Part shown: one piece after another, positions 32,438 through 41,579 of the stretch
Position numbering within the stretch: position 1 is the first letter of the stretch
How the letters are laid out: the number at the start of each line of letters is the position of its first letter
Origin: Peronospora farinosa
Taxonomy: Eukaryota; Oomycota; Peronosporomycetes; Peronosporales; Peronosporaceae
Length of the DNA stretch: 64,000 bases
Assembly (NCBI GenBank): GCA_947646735.1
Contig: CANTFK010000943.1
Span: 310,001 to 374,000, forward strand
Direction: 5' to 3'
Notes under the pieces: generated by a model
Database searches by the model: none
The model's input: the letters and a program-made list of their open reading frames with translations, nothing else
What the model was told of the DNA's origin: nothing
Made by a program: the position numbers and the translations under genes

Positions 32438-33860
32438 GACTGACTGAGTGACTGAGTGAGTGACTGGCTACTGACTTACGGGACTCGTGGGGTTTCGAAA
32501 AGCTCCGGTTTGTGGTTTGACGTGGAGATTTTAGATTGGATCTCGATTTTATTCATTGGCAGCGCAAACGGACTTACTGTAAGGGGAATAGAGATAAACA
32601 GGTTAATAAATTTATAGATATTTATGTAAAGATGGTGTGCTGCGTGTGGATTAAAAAGGCAACTTCGAGGTAACCACTAGTTATCTACGCAATCAATACC
32701 TGGTACCTCACCGTCACTGTCGGATACATCAAGAAAAAGATTATTATTTATGAATAAGATTAGTATCGATTAGTGTCACATCAAGGTGCATTTTGACGAA
32801 AATTGCGTAGAATTCTCTAAATAAAAGCTTTGCACGACTTGTTGGGGTCACTTTGTTATGTACTTAAATGGTTTCACCACGTCAATAGTTTGAGGTACTA
32901 GGCCAAATTTTAGATCATCAACGCAGTAACATTAGACTGCGCGTCATCTCATACTTCCGAGCCTGAAAAAACGCGCTAAGGAAATGATGCGATAGAGATT
33001 CTTGCATAAATCCAAAATAGAACGAGTGACTCTACCGCATCCTGTAACCAGCTTACTCGTGTCAGGGCAGCGAACAAAAAATGGCTATATGATAAGTCGT
33101 TCCGTTAAAAAAGTGGGAGGAAAATGTGAACACCTTGCGTCCCAGTACGAATCCAGCAGAAATACAACTTGATAGAGAAGCCGCACTCCTTAAAACAAAA
33201 TTAGTTCATATCTTCTAAGAAGACGCTTAGCATTAAACGGCTCAATGCATTATCTCACTTGTTTTTACGCGCAGATTTGGTGGGGCCTGTTTGCTAGTGA
33301 AAGCTTACAAGCAAAACGTTGAGTGAAACTACTAAATGTCGCAATGGGCACATTAGACACTTGACTAGCATGTAGCAATGCCATTCAATCATTTTGAAGC
33401 ATAAAGCGCGGTGTGCTCTATGGGATGGTGAACAAGCATTGGAGGCTTCGTGATGTCACTTGAATAGGCCGACCAATTGAAACAATGACGACAACAACAT
33501 CCAGGGAATGCCATTACAAGGTACAATTTGAGCGTTGCCACAATGCTAACGAAATGATAGACAGGATCTTAAGAGTGAAGATGACATTCCAGGATGTATC
33601 TCTTAACACTGCTAAAGAAAAGAGATATGTCTTAAGAGTAGGAGAATGCAACGCCTATGCACTACTCATTTTGTTAGAACACTACTGAGAGTAAAGAGTT
33701 ACTTTCTTTGAAAGGGTGTGGACTGTACCGCTGATATAGTTGCTAGTGCAACATCAGTCTTTGCCACAAATAAAGCAGATCAAAGAGAAGAAGCCCAGCG
33801 GCTCCAGCAATATTAAAATTTCGAAAGTTACAATAGCGTACACCATCGAATTGCAAGTGC
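32438..33860. other. Large intergenic region upstream of G3BP-like gene
   Basis: AT-rich with no supported gene. Near the G3BP-like start (32441-32466) there is a short GACTGAGT repeat in what should be the 5' leader. A 67-codon frame at 33485-33688 has no recognisable feature. Confidence 0.45.
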
Positions 33861-34502
33861 ACGTATAGCATCAGGTGAAGAACAGACCGTCTATTTCAAA
33901 CATTAAGGATTGGTAAGATGTCTGGAGTGCTTCTACCAGGACTTCGTCATTCTTCGCCTCGCTGGCTCAATCTGCTGGCTCGAGACGTCGGGCGTCACGG
34001 GGGACACTCCGAAAAGAGCACGTGGAATCGGGTATCCAGCCCGAGGTGTAAACAGTGGCTCAATGATCGCAACAAGCGCCGGGCACCACACCGATCAGTC
34101 CCGATCGACCGCTGATGCACCTGGACGGGGCCGATCAATTCACGTTCTTGGCAAGTTCACTTCGTGGGACCGAGATTCGCGCTCGGCGATCGAATCGGCG
34201 TCTTGAAGGCTGACGTAGAATAGCAGGAACTAGTAGAAAAAGAGGGAATGATAACCGCGGTCGTCGATCCTCTCCACCCGGGGTTAACAGGGTTGGTGCT
34301 CCCCTTACGGTTCGCACGCTGCGCTTGCCCCCCATAGCGCACGCAGCAGAGGGAAAACCTCCCCCTCTTATCCTGGGCCTCCCGTTGGAGAGACTTCCCG
34401 CCCTGGTCGGAGGGGGCCGGTTGACCGGCTCTTTGAAGGTCTTCGTCTCTTGGCCGTTGTTGCTCGAAGGCGCGAATTGGGAAGTGACGTATAGCATCAG
34501 GT
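33861..34502. mobile_element. GC-rich insertion-like block flanked by 16-bp direct repeats
   Basis: ACGTATAGCATCAGGT occurs at 33861-33876 and again at 34487-34502, and both copies are preceded by AAGTG (with one extra C in the left copy). The 610 bp between is clearly more GC-rich than its flanks and has overlapping open frames on both strands (34135-34537 minus), with Arg/Pro-rich content I cannot place. Long, variable target duplications suit non-LTR or template-switch insertions more than LTR elements. No poly-A tail or terminal inverted repeat is evident, so the class is unknown. Confidence 0.45.
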
Positions 34503-35372
34503 ATCTTACTACCACACCATAGAGTAGTCAACAACATGTCAGTTGTTCAGGAAGCAGTCACAAAATTATTTGGGTCTACTTGAGTTCGTGAAGAGCATCA
34601 CACGGGTAGAGTCGGCCCTTCACAGAATAACTACAAACCAAGTGCAACCAACACTATAACACCAAACTAGCTTATATGCCAGCAAGACGTATCAATAATG
34701 TTAAAAACATTATGGCTTCTACATGACGTTTATTAAGTCAAAGCTTGTCATTTGAGCAGCATCTTGACACTTCAGCATCTTGACAATGATTTGCACCATT
34801 CAGTTCTAGATTTTTTTGGAAAACATCCCCACGATCCCCCAGCTGAAAGTTCGAGCAACACACCAGCTACGCTAAGTAAGACGATGACTAGTCTTCCACA
34901 TGGAGGGAACGAACGGCACCACTTCTATCTGCCAATTTGGTCTCGTGACAATGATTTTCAATACAACAACGTCTAGGGCGTTAGTAATCACTTTGCAGTT
35001 CAGACGCTTCATGCCCATTGACAGCCGTGTTGAGAAAATCCAGTCATTTCTACAAGCGCAAGTCGCATGCGTCAGCGCATAAACGGCTTTGTTGAAGTAA
35101 GATATTGTGGGACATTGTGTAGTTTCTATTTTTAGCTTATTTTTTCTAAAAATAGATATTTATTTGCTAATCGTTTTTCAAAAAAATGTCTTTTTAGTCG
35201 GTACTAGATTCGTTGACTATGACGCGTCTGCGTAGATATCGCCGTCGTTTCAGCAGTTATTTTGTGGTGCACACTAACTTCTGCTGCCCGCCAATCAAAA
35301 TAAACCTCACCCCTAGGTAAATGTTATATTGGGTGAAGAGCTATTTACATTATTGTCTTATTGGCTACAAAC
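34503..35372. other. Intergenic region upstream of SCP2-domain gene
   Basis: About 0.87 kb of AT-rich sequence. No coding sequence, repeat or clear promoter motif was recognised. Confidence 0.45.
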
Positions 35373-36911
35373 ATGACGACGGCGGTTTCAATGAACGATC
35401 AAGACCGTGCCGTGGATGAAGCGATGCATGCAGCGACTACGTTTACCAACCGTTTGCCTGCAGTGGATCTTCAAAAAGAGCGTGAGATTGATGAAGTTAT
35501 GGAGTTTCTCAAGTTTAGTGTCAAGCCCAGTACGAGCTTTGGTGGTACGATCCTGTTCAAGTTCAAGACCACAGACGACGCCGTGCCCAAGACCTTATAC
35601 GCCGTGGAAATTAATGACAAGAAACAGGTGTTTACGCACAAAAACGTGAGTCCTAGCGGCGTACGTCCTACGTGCGAAGTGACCATCTCGATGGACGATT
35701 TTCTGTGGATCTACTCGGGCAAAGCGTCTAGCTCTGACTTGGTGAAGCTTTTCTACGCTGGCCGCGTGTCTATCAGTGGGTACGCATTTCGATCAGTGTC
35801 TAAGTTTGCGCAAAGCTTTGACTTCTCGTCCGAGAAGTGGCAAAGCTTCTATGCTTGGCGGAAGATACAGGACGAGAAGAACGACTGCAATCGATCGCAA
35901 GGTGCTTTGGAGGAGACAAGAAATGTTGGCTCGCCTTCGAGAGACTATTGGTTTGCCCATGCAAGGACAATATTGGACGGCTATAACCTGACTGGACTGC
36001 AACGTCTGCTGTGGGAAACATCGTTGACAAACCTCTTTGGATGGAAAGTCATTTTGGAAAGCGTACGACGTGCGTCAATGTGTGACAAGAAACTTCACGC
36101 CGACGGACTCAGCAATGTTGCAAGTGTCGTTGGGAATGCTGGTCCTGTGTCAGCGGTGTTGAAACGACGCCCAACAGGTGCCATCGCACCAGGTCAGCGT
36201 CACTATGAGCGAGAATCGCGCGCAGAGCTACATCGCTTCTTGTGCCCTTGCATGAAACAGTCGGCGACGATCGTCGAGTCGCTTTCGCTAGACAAATCCG
36301 AGCAGACGGCGAGTGTCATATTTGACTTTTTCAACAAGGATTATATCGTGGATGTGAAACGCAGCGCCAAGGAGCGTCAACAGCGTCGCCATCACCGCAA
36401 CCGCGTTGATCTAGGTGATGCCGGTATGGCGCAACTGGACAAGCTCGTGCAGGTAATCGGGAAGGGTGGTCACTCGAACCAGAAGCGAGATAATCAATCC
36501 AAGTACGTGCCGGCACCCGAGCTGCTCCTACATGAGTTTCGCGTCAATGTGACTGTGTTGATGGACATTTTGAAGGAGAAAGCTTCGGGTCGCAAGCCCC
36601 TTCACAAGATCCCTGCGCCGCAAATGGACTGGCTGGTAAGCAATGGACATTCGGGTAACATGGTGATCGCGGACAGCAGTAACAAGGTGGCCGCTGGACT
36701 GCCTTATTCCTCGTCCGCACTGCCGAGCTTGCCTCAAAGCATGATTGTCGAAGTGAATCGAGCTAAGAGTGCACGTAATCGAAAGCGCTTTGACATCCCG
36801 AAGCAGCGCATTAAGGCCAAGTTTGCGTCTCTTTCACGCGAGTTGGCCAACCAGAGGAATCCAGCTATGACCAACATGGAAGAGTACCTGGTTTTTTCAG
36901 ACTATCTGTAA
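35373..36911 (+). CDS. SCP2 sterol-carrier domain protein with unknown C-terminal region
   Basis: 512 aa, single exon, from ATG 35373 (the frame opens slightly earlier without an ATG). Residues about 55-148 match an SCP2 domain: GGTILFKFK and the β-strands to TLYAVEIND, then CEVTISMDDFLWIYSGKAS, then KLFYAGRVSISGYAF. The family binds fatty acyl chains and sterol-like lipids, often in peroxisomes. The C-terminus ends FSDYL, which is not a PTS1 signal. Residues 150-512 are not recognised: they include a basic patch KERQQRRHHRNR, a segment LHRFLCPCMKQSATIVESL and a Ser/Arg-rich tail NRAKSARNRKRFDIPKQRIK. Start, end and frame are clear, while lipid binding is inferred from the N-terminal fold only. 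Its 3' end lies about 150 bp from WDR55. Confidence 0.75.
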   Translation: MTTAVSMNDQDRAVDEAMHAATTFTNRLPAVDLQKEREIDEVMEFLKFSVKPSTSFGGTILFKFKTTDDAVPKTLYAVEINDKKQVFTHKNVSPSGVRPTCEVTISMDDFLWIYSGKASSSDLVKLFYAGRVSISGYAFRSVSKFAQSFDFSSEKWQSFYAWRKIQDEKNDCNRSQGALEETRNVGSPSRDYWFAHARTILDGYNLTGLQRLLWETSLTNLFGWKVILESVRRASMCDKKLHADGLSNVASVVGNAGPVSAVLKRRPTGAIAPGQRHYERESRAELHRFLCPCMKQSATIVESLSLDKSEQTASVIFDFFNKDYIVDVKRSAKERQQRRHHRNRVDLGDAGMAQLDKLVQVIGKGGHSNQKRDNQSKYVPAPELLLHEFRVNVTVLMDILKEKASGRKPLHKIPAPQMDWLVSNGHSGNMVIADSSNKVAAGLPYSSSALPSLPQSMIVEVNRAKSARNRKRFDIPKQRIKAKFASLSRELANQRNPAMTNMEEYLVFSDYL

Positions 36912-37065
36912 CTAAACGTCTTGGAGCTTTGCATAATAGCTGCTTTCGTAAACCTCCCATTTTCATATTTAACGCAAACTTTTGCGCTTATTGTCGCTTT
37001 CTTGTTCAACAATTGCAATATAAACTCTCAAAACGTGTGAGCCAGTCAAAATTGAGTCGATTAAT

Positions 37066-37516
37066 ATGGAAGACTTGGACGATCACACGCCTGATGAGAT
37101 TTACTGCGATCGTCAAGTATTTGACATTGATTTTCATCCATTAACAAACATTGTTGCTGTAGGCTGCATCGATGGTATTGTGCAAATGTACGAGCTTTTG
37201 TCAATATCGTTGTGTAGTGGAAAGAGCTACTGAAAATTTGGCCTTTGTGTGTGTAGTTACAAGTACTCGGAAGAGACCAATTCGAAGGTTTTAGAGCTGA
37301 AAAATCATCAAGAAGCTGTGCGAGCGCTATTTTTCGCTCCGGATGGACAAAGTACCAAGCATTTTTAGACATCCTTTTGTATTATCCTGATGCTGACGGT
37401 TATTGGGTGGGGTGATTCATTTGTGCAGCTCTGTATACAGCATCGGCTGACAAATCTATTCGTGCTTTCGACACGCTTGGAAATCCAACGTGGGCGGAGA
37501 TGCGAGCGCACGAGTA

Positions 37517-37550
<34 letters not shown>

Positions 37551-38557
37551 GACTATTGTTACGATAGCAGGATAACGCTCTTATTGCTGTTTGTTTTTAC
37601 AGCCACCCAGTAAACCGTCTTCACGAGCTATCGGCAAATGTATTTGCAAGCGGTGACGACCAAGGGTGCATCAAAATCTGGGACACACGGCAGCATCGCT
37701 GTCTGGCAGAGTTCAAGGAGCACACGGTGCGGCTCTTCCTTTCCTGCTTTTGCAGATAATCTCGTATAATTTACGGGTGCATTGTTTCTTGCAGGACTAT
37801 ATTTCTGGTTTCGCGACGAACCCAGCGCAGGACCATTTACTAGCAACGAGTGGCGATGGACGTTTGACCGCCTACGACTTGCGTAAGAATGTCCTTGCAG
37901 GCAAAAGCGACGAGCTCAACGATGAACTGCTATCTGTCGCAGTGATTAAAAACGGCCGAAAGATTGTATGCGGCTCACAAAATGGTGTGCTGGTGATTTT
38001 CAGCTGGGGTACCTGGGGAGATATGTCCGACCGTTTTCCTGGCCACCCAGACTCTGTTGATGCTCTGCTTAAGGTAGATGAAGATACCGTACTCACGGGA
38101 TCAAGTGATGGCATTGTTCGGTATGTTGTCGTTGGCCTATTCTGTACTATATGTCGAAACACAAAGTGCTGATCGTTTGTTCTACTTCGTATGATGTTAT
38201 AGTGTGGTGCAGCTTCACCCAAACAAACTTCTGGGACTGATTGGCGATCACGAAGACTTTCCCGTGGAAAACCTAAAGTTGTCTTATGACAAAAAAATCA
38301 TTGGTAGCGTCTCGCACACCAACAAGGTGCACTTCTGGGATGTCGGATATCTTTTCGAGGAAGATGATGGTGAAGAAGGTGACGCAGCGAATGAAAATGA
38401 GGAGAAGTCTCTTGCCAGAATTCCCATGGATGCTGACATGCAGGATGCCGATAGTGACAGCGATAGTGATAGCAATGATTCCTCCGTGGAAAACAACTTG
38501 GCTGGAGGTCGTCGGGTAATCCCTACGGCCAACGAGAAGTTCTTTTCGGACTTGTAA
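37066..38557 (+). CDS. WDR55: WD40 repeat protein 55 (six exons)
   Basis: Exons 37066-37187, 37257-37351, 37429-37513, 37603-37726, 37795-38120 and 38203-38557 give 368 aa, all GT-AG introns of 68-89 bp with matching phases. The N-terminus (MEDLDDHTPDEIYCDRQVFD) leads into WD repeats containing LYTASADKSIRAFDTLG, VFASGDDQGCIKIWDTR, LATSGDGRLTAYDLRK and TVLTGSSDGIVRVVQLHPNK. A late repeat ends KVHFWDVGYLF. The acidic Asp/Ser-rich tail (DADSDSDSDSNDSS) and RRVIPTANEKFFSDL end fit WDR55 and yeast Jip5. These are nucleolar proteins needed for rRNA processing and large-subunit assembly. Gene density is high: the upstream gap to the SCP2-domain gene is about 150 bp. Confidence 0.9.
37514..37550 (+). 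repeat. (GA)n microsatellite in WDR55 intron 3
   Basis: About 15 GA units begin right at the 5' splice site (GTAAGAAGAGAGAG…). It is purely intronic, and length polymorphism between strains is likely. Confidence 0.9.
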
Positions 38558-38949
38558 AGAGTTCATCGGGTAAGAAGACCCACCTTACAGTGTTTTACAT
38601 GTATTGTGAATTCCTTTCAAATGTACCGAATGGCGCTGTATTACGCGTAAAATAAGAAGTTATTTCACGAAGTACCGGAATCAAAGCTCGAAGCGTAATG
38701 TTCGCGGTGCACCAGGGACTTTTGTTTCTGTTTTAGACCGCGGTCAAGTATGCAGCTAATATGTTTTCACAAGAGTATCTGCTTGTCGCGAGACCCATTT
38801 AAGGCACCCACGATGTCTCCAATTGATCACTTGATAACCCACTAATGTACATATAGAGACAGTCTCCAGCTGCTGCTTGCAACGTGTTCACGTCGCTCTA
38901 TGGTTTCTCGGGACTCATTTATCACCAGAAATGTTATCGGTCGTTTAAT
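38558..38949. other. Intergenic region between convergent WDR55 and pseudokinase genes
   Basis: 0.39 kb, presumably 3' untranslated regions. Nothing else seen. Confidence 0.5.
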
Positions 38950-40947
38950 TCAGGGCTTTTTCGTCACAGAGCTTGAGTTGGAACCTTCTTCGAGGTAACG
39001 CAGTAACACTTGTACCATTGGACGTTCCACCGGATCACTCTGGAGGCAGCCGTGTGCAATCTCGCGAATAAATCCGGGGCATAACGGCGTCAGCAACTTC
39101 AGCAGGCCATCACTGGAAACATCTTCTAACACTTTACCTGTGTCTAGTGCCACCAACATCACGCCAAATGAATAGACGTCCGACTTCTCAGAAAAATCGC
39201 CATCTGTCAAGACTTCCGGGCTACTCCAGATGCTACCTGCATCAGCTTGACTGCCTGTAGAGCTGTCTTCGCAATTAGCACTAGAAGCTCGACCAGCACA
39301 GCAACCAAATCCACAAAGCGCCGGCCCTCCTGTTGCTGAATCTAGCAAAATGTGGCGTGGTTCAATTGCACCATGGATAATCGGGGGTGACTGTGCGTGA
39401 AGAAACGACAAACCTCGCAGTATCCCCACGGCAATCTGCAGTTTTTGTTGGGTCCACGTCCAGTCTCGAGCCTTTTTCTCACTTTGCAGTGCACGCCGTA
39501 AGTCACCACTGCGATGATACTCCCAGATTGCCACGAGATTCTGAAAAGAGTCCCAGGCAATTCCCACTATGTTAACGATGTTAGGGTGCTCTAATCTAGC
39601 AGCAACGCAAATTTCACGAGCAAGGCGTTCGACAGCGCTAATATCATTTCGCTTCGACAGCTGCAATCGCTTGAGAACAACCGCGCGGGAGTCAAGACTT
39701 CCAACCAGTAACTCATTTGGTGAACCATAAATGCCACGAAAAATCAATTTGTCACCATTCACGTCAATGATGGGAACACGCAATGCAAGGACGACAGGGT
39801 CATTCTGAAACCGAAACAACACTCCTGAAGTACCAAGGGCGTCCGAATAATTAACTTCTGAATGCCCCGAAGCATTCGAATGTCTTTTTCGAACTTCAAG
39901 CCCCAACTTAGCCTCAAAATCAAATAACTCGAGCGACATCGGACCTATTGCATCGTTACCATAGTTCGCGTTCACGAAGAATGCGCCTTCGGGTGTAAAA
40001 GCGCAACCCTCTAGACCTGACTTCTCAATAAGATCCACTCTAGCACTCCATTGCTTCCGTTGTTTACGAACAAAAAGAATATGGCGAACGCAAACGAGTC
40101 CAAGTCCGTATAGTACCATAGCGACCGCAGATGCTACCACACAAATGGCAATTATTATTCCGGTAGAACCAGTGTCTGTCATCTCTTCTGTTTGACGCAA
40201 GTCAGCGAGATCCTGTAGCAGACCTGCCAATACACCAGACTTGTGAGGTTTGCACCATTCACTGCTATTTGCCGAGGACTGAACAGTCGTACAAGGGATA
40301 ACAAGTGCAAGCTGGTGTGGACAGGTTCCATCGCCAGTAGGAGTCTGCATTGTGATTGCAAAAGTATCCAAAGAGTGACGACATAGCCTAGGCATCGGAA
40401 CATCCGTATTGTAGCCCTCTTCGGACCAGACTAGCCTTGTCTCCACGTCCACAGACGATCCCGTCGCTTCACTCTCTGACACCAAAACAGCACACTTAGC
40501 CACCTGCTTGATCTGATTGCCAGCACAGACCGTTCCTCTCCACAAAGTTCCAGAACCCACAGGGTCGACACACACAGTCGGCAAGCAATTGTGCAGTCTC
40601 ACAAACTCATCCCGCAAAACCACCACGTCGTCCATCCCAAGATTGCAGCGTACTTTGATCTCGCGCGTCGTGTTATTATTCGTGACGACATAGCCTTGGT
40701 CCCAGAGCATTAATCGCTGCATTGTCCCTCCCAACTCTTTCCACACTAGACCCTTTTGACTCAGTAGATACTGCACCTCAACGGGTAGCGTTGTATTGAG
40801 CTGAAGCTTTGGTGACTCTACGCCTGAATTGATAAGCTGAGCCATTCGTGACGAAATCGTCAAGTCTGCAAAATTCTCCGCGACTGATTCATGCAGTAGC
40901 GTCACTAGGAGCAACAGTTGCAGCAAGACCTGACAACTCGTCACCAT
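38950..40947 (-). CDS. Receptor-like transmembrane TKL pseudokinase
   Basis: 665 aa, single exon. I use ATG 40945-40947 because it directly precedes a signal peptide (SCQVLLQLLLLVTLLHESVA). The extracellular part (about 25-255) has about a dozen cysteines and Asn-linked glycosylation sites (NTT, NNTT, NSS). The transmembrane helix is around residues 258-283 (IIIAICVVASAVAMVLYGL), followed by a basic stop-transfer RKQRKQW. The kinase-like domain (about 400-655) keeps VVLKRL (Lys near 422), EICVAARLEHPNIVNIVGIA, and SDVYSFGVMLVAL. However, the HRD loop is HGAIEPRHIL (about 524) and the DFG is CGFG (about 544), and the glycine loop is not recognisable. Loss of both catalytic aspartates predicts an inactive kinase acting as a binding or scaffolding receptor. 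The ligand and pathway are unknown. Confidence 0.85.
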   Translation of the reverse strand: MVTSCQVLLQLLLLVTLLHESVAENFADLTISSRMAQLINSGVESPKLQLNTTLPVEVQYLLSQKGLVWKELGGTMQRLMLWDQGYVVTNNNTTREIKVRCNLGMDDVVVLRDEFVRLHNCLPTVCVDPVGSGTLWRGTVCAGNQIKQVAKCAVLVSESEATGSSVDVETRLVWSEEGYNTDVPMPRLCRHSLDTFAITMQTPTGDGTCPHQLALVIPCTTVQSSANSSEWCKPHKSGVLAGLLQDLADLRQTEEMTDTGSTGIIIAICVVASAVAMVLYGLGLVCVRHILFVRKQRKQWSARVDLIEKSGLEGCAFTPEGAFFVNANYGNDAIGPMSLELFDFEAKLGLEVRKRHSNASGHSEVNYSDALGTSGVLFRFQNDPVVLALRVPIIDVNGDKLIFRGIYGSPNELLVGSLDSRAVVLKRLQLSKRNDISAVERLAREICVAARLEHPNIVNIVGIAWDSFQNLVAIWEYHRSGDLRRALQSEKKARDWTWTQQKLQIAVGILRGLSFLHAQSPPIIHGAIEPRHILLDSATGGPALCGFGCCAGRASSANCEDSSTGSQADAGSIWSSPEVLTDGDFSEKSDVYSFGVMLVALDTGKVLEDVSSDGLLKLLTPLCPGFIREIAHGCLQSDPVERPMVQVLLRYLEEGSNSSSVTKKP

Positions 40948-41579
40948 AACGAGATGCTTCTTCAACGTCTTGAAAAGCCGACAACGTTTTAGCAACTGGT
41001 CGAAATGTACTCAACTTTATACAACATTTGAAAGGACTTTGTTGCAAACTCAAGAGATATTATCCAAACCGCCTTTTAGTGCAGTAAAAAAGTCTTGCAC
41101 CACGTCAAGAAGTTTCTTTTCATTTTATTATGGGAGGTTAATGGCGACCTGTCAAAACCCAAGCAGCAATAAGTGGTGCTGTCCCACGTGGTAAAGGGCA
41201 TGACGACCACACGAACCCTTGTCATTTCATACAAATACTATATATAACCTTCGTACCACTCTTAACGATCTTCTGATTGGTGCTTGAGAGTAATCTTATA
41301 CATTTTCATATGTGCATAAAAAAGGATCCTCTGACGCAAGGTCTCTTGCTCTCGTCTGTCGTCAAAAAGACAGTATCAATACCGGTACCTTTGTCCAAGT
41401 AACCGATATTCGTTTCGTCTCATCCATATCGTACTTAGTATGAGACCGTCTAGTCGCTGCTTTCCTAAAGACATCCAGAACCGAAGAACGGGAGGGTATT
41501 AAACTTACTGTTACGGCTGCCAGCGGCGTGACAGGGACAGTTGATTGACGTAGCATTCGCGACGACGGCGACGTTGGCC
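40948..41579. promoter_or_regulatory. Divergent promoter region between pseudokinase and PDZ-like gene
   Basis: 0.63 kb between two divergent genes. It has TATATATAACC at about 41239-41249 and several CAAT/TTGC stretches. No element can be assigned to a gene with confidence. A 5' exon of the PDZ-like gene may also lie here (see that entry). Confidence 0.35.

Noticed and set aside
33485..33688. 67-residue open frame in the long gap
   Set aside because: Too short, unrecognisable, with no promoter or splice context. Chance frame.
35361..35372. Earlier start of the SCP2-domain protein
   Set aside because: The codon there is TTG. The first ATG in frame is at 35373. Similar non-ATG starts were trimmed for the pseudokinase, the RBR ligase and the Bud23-like protein.
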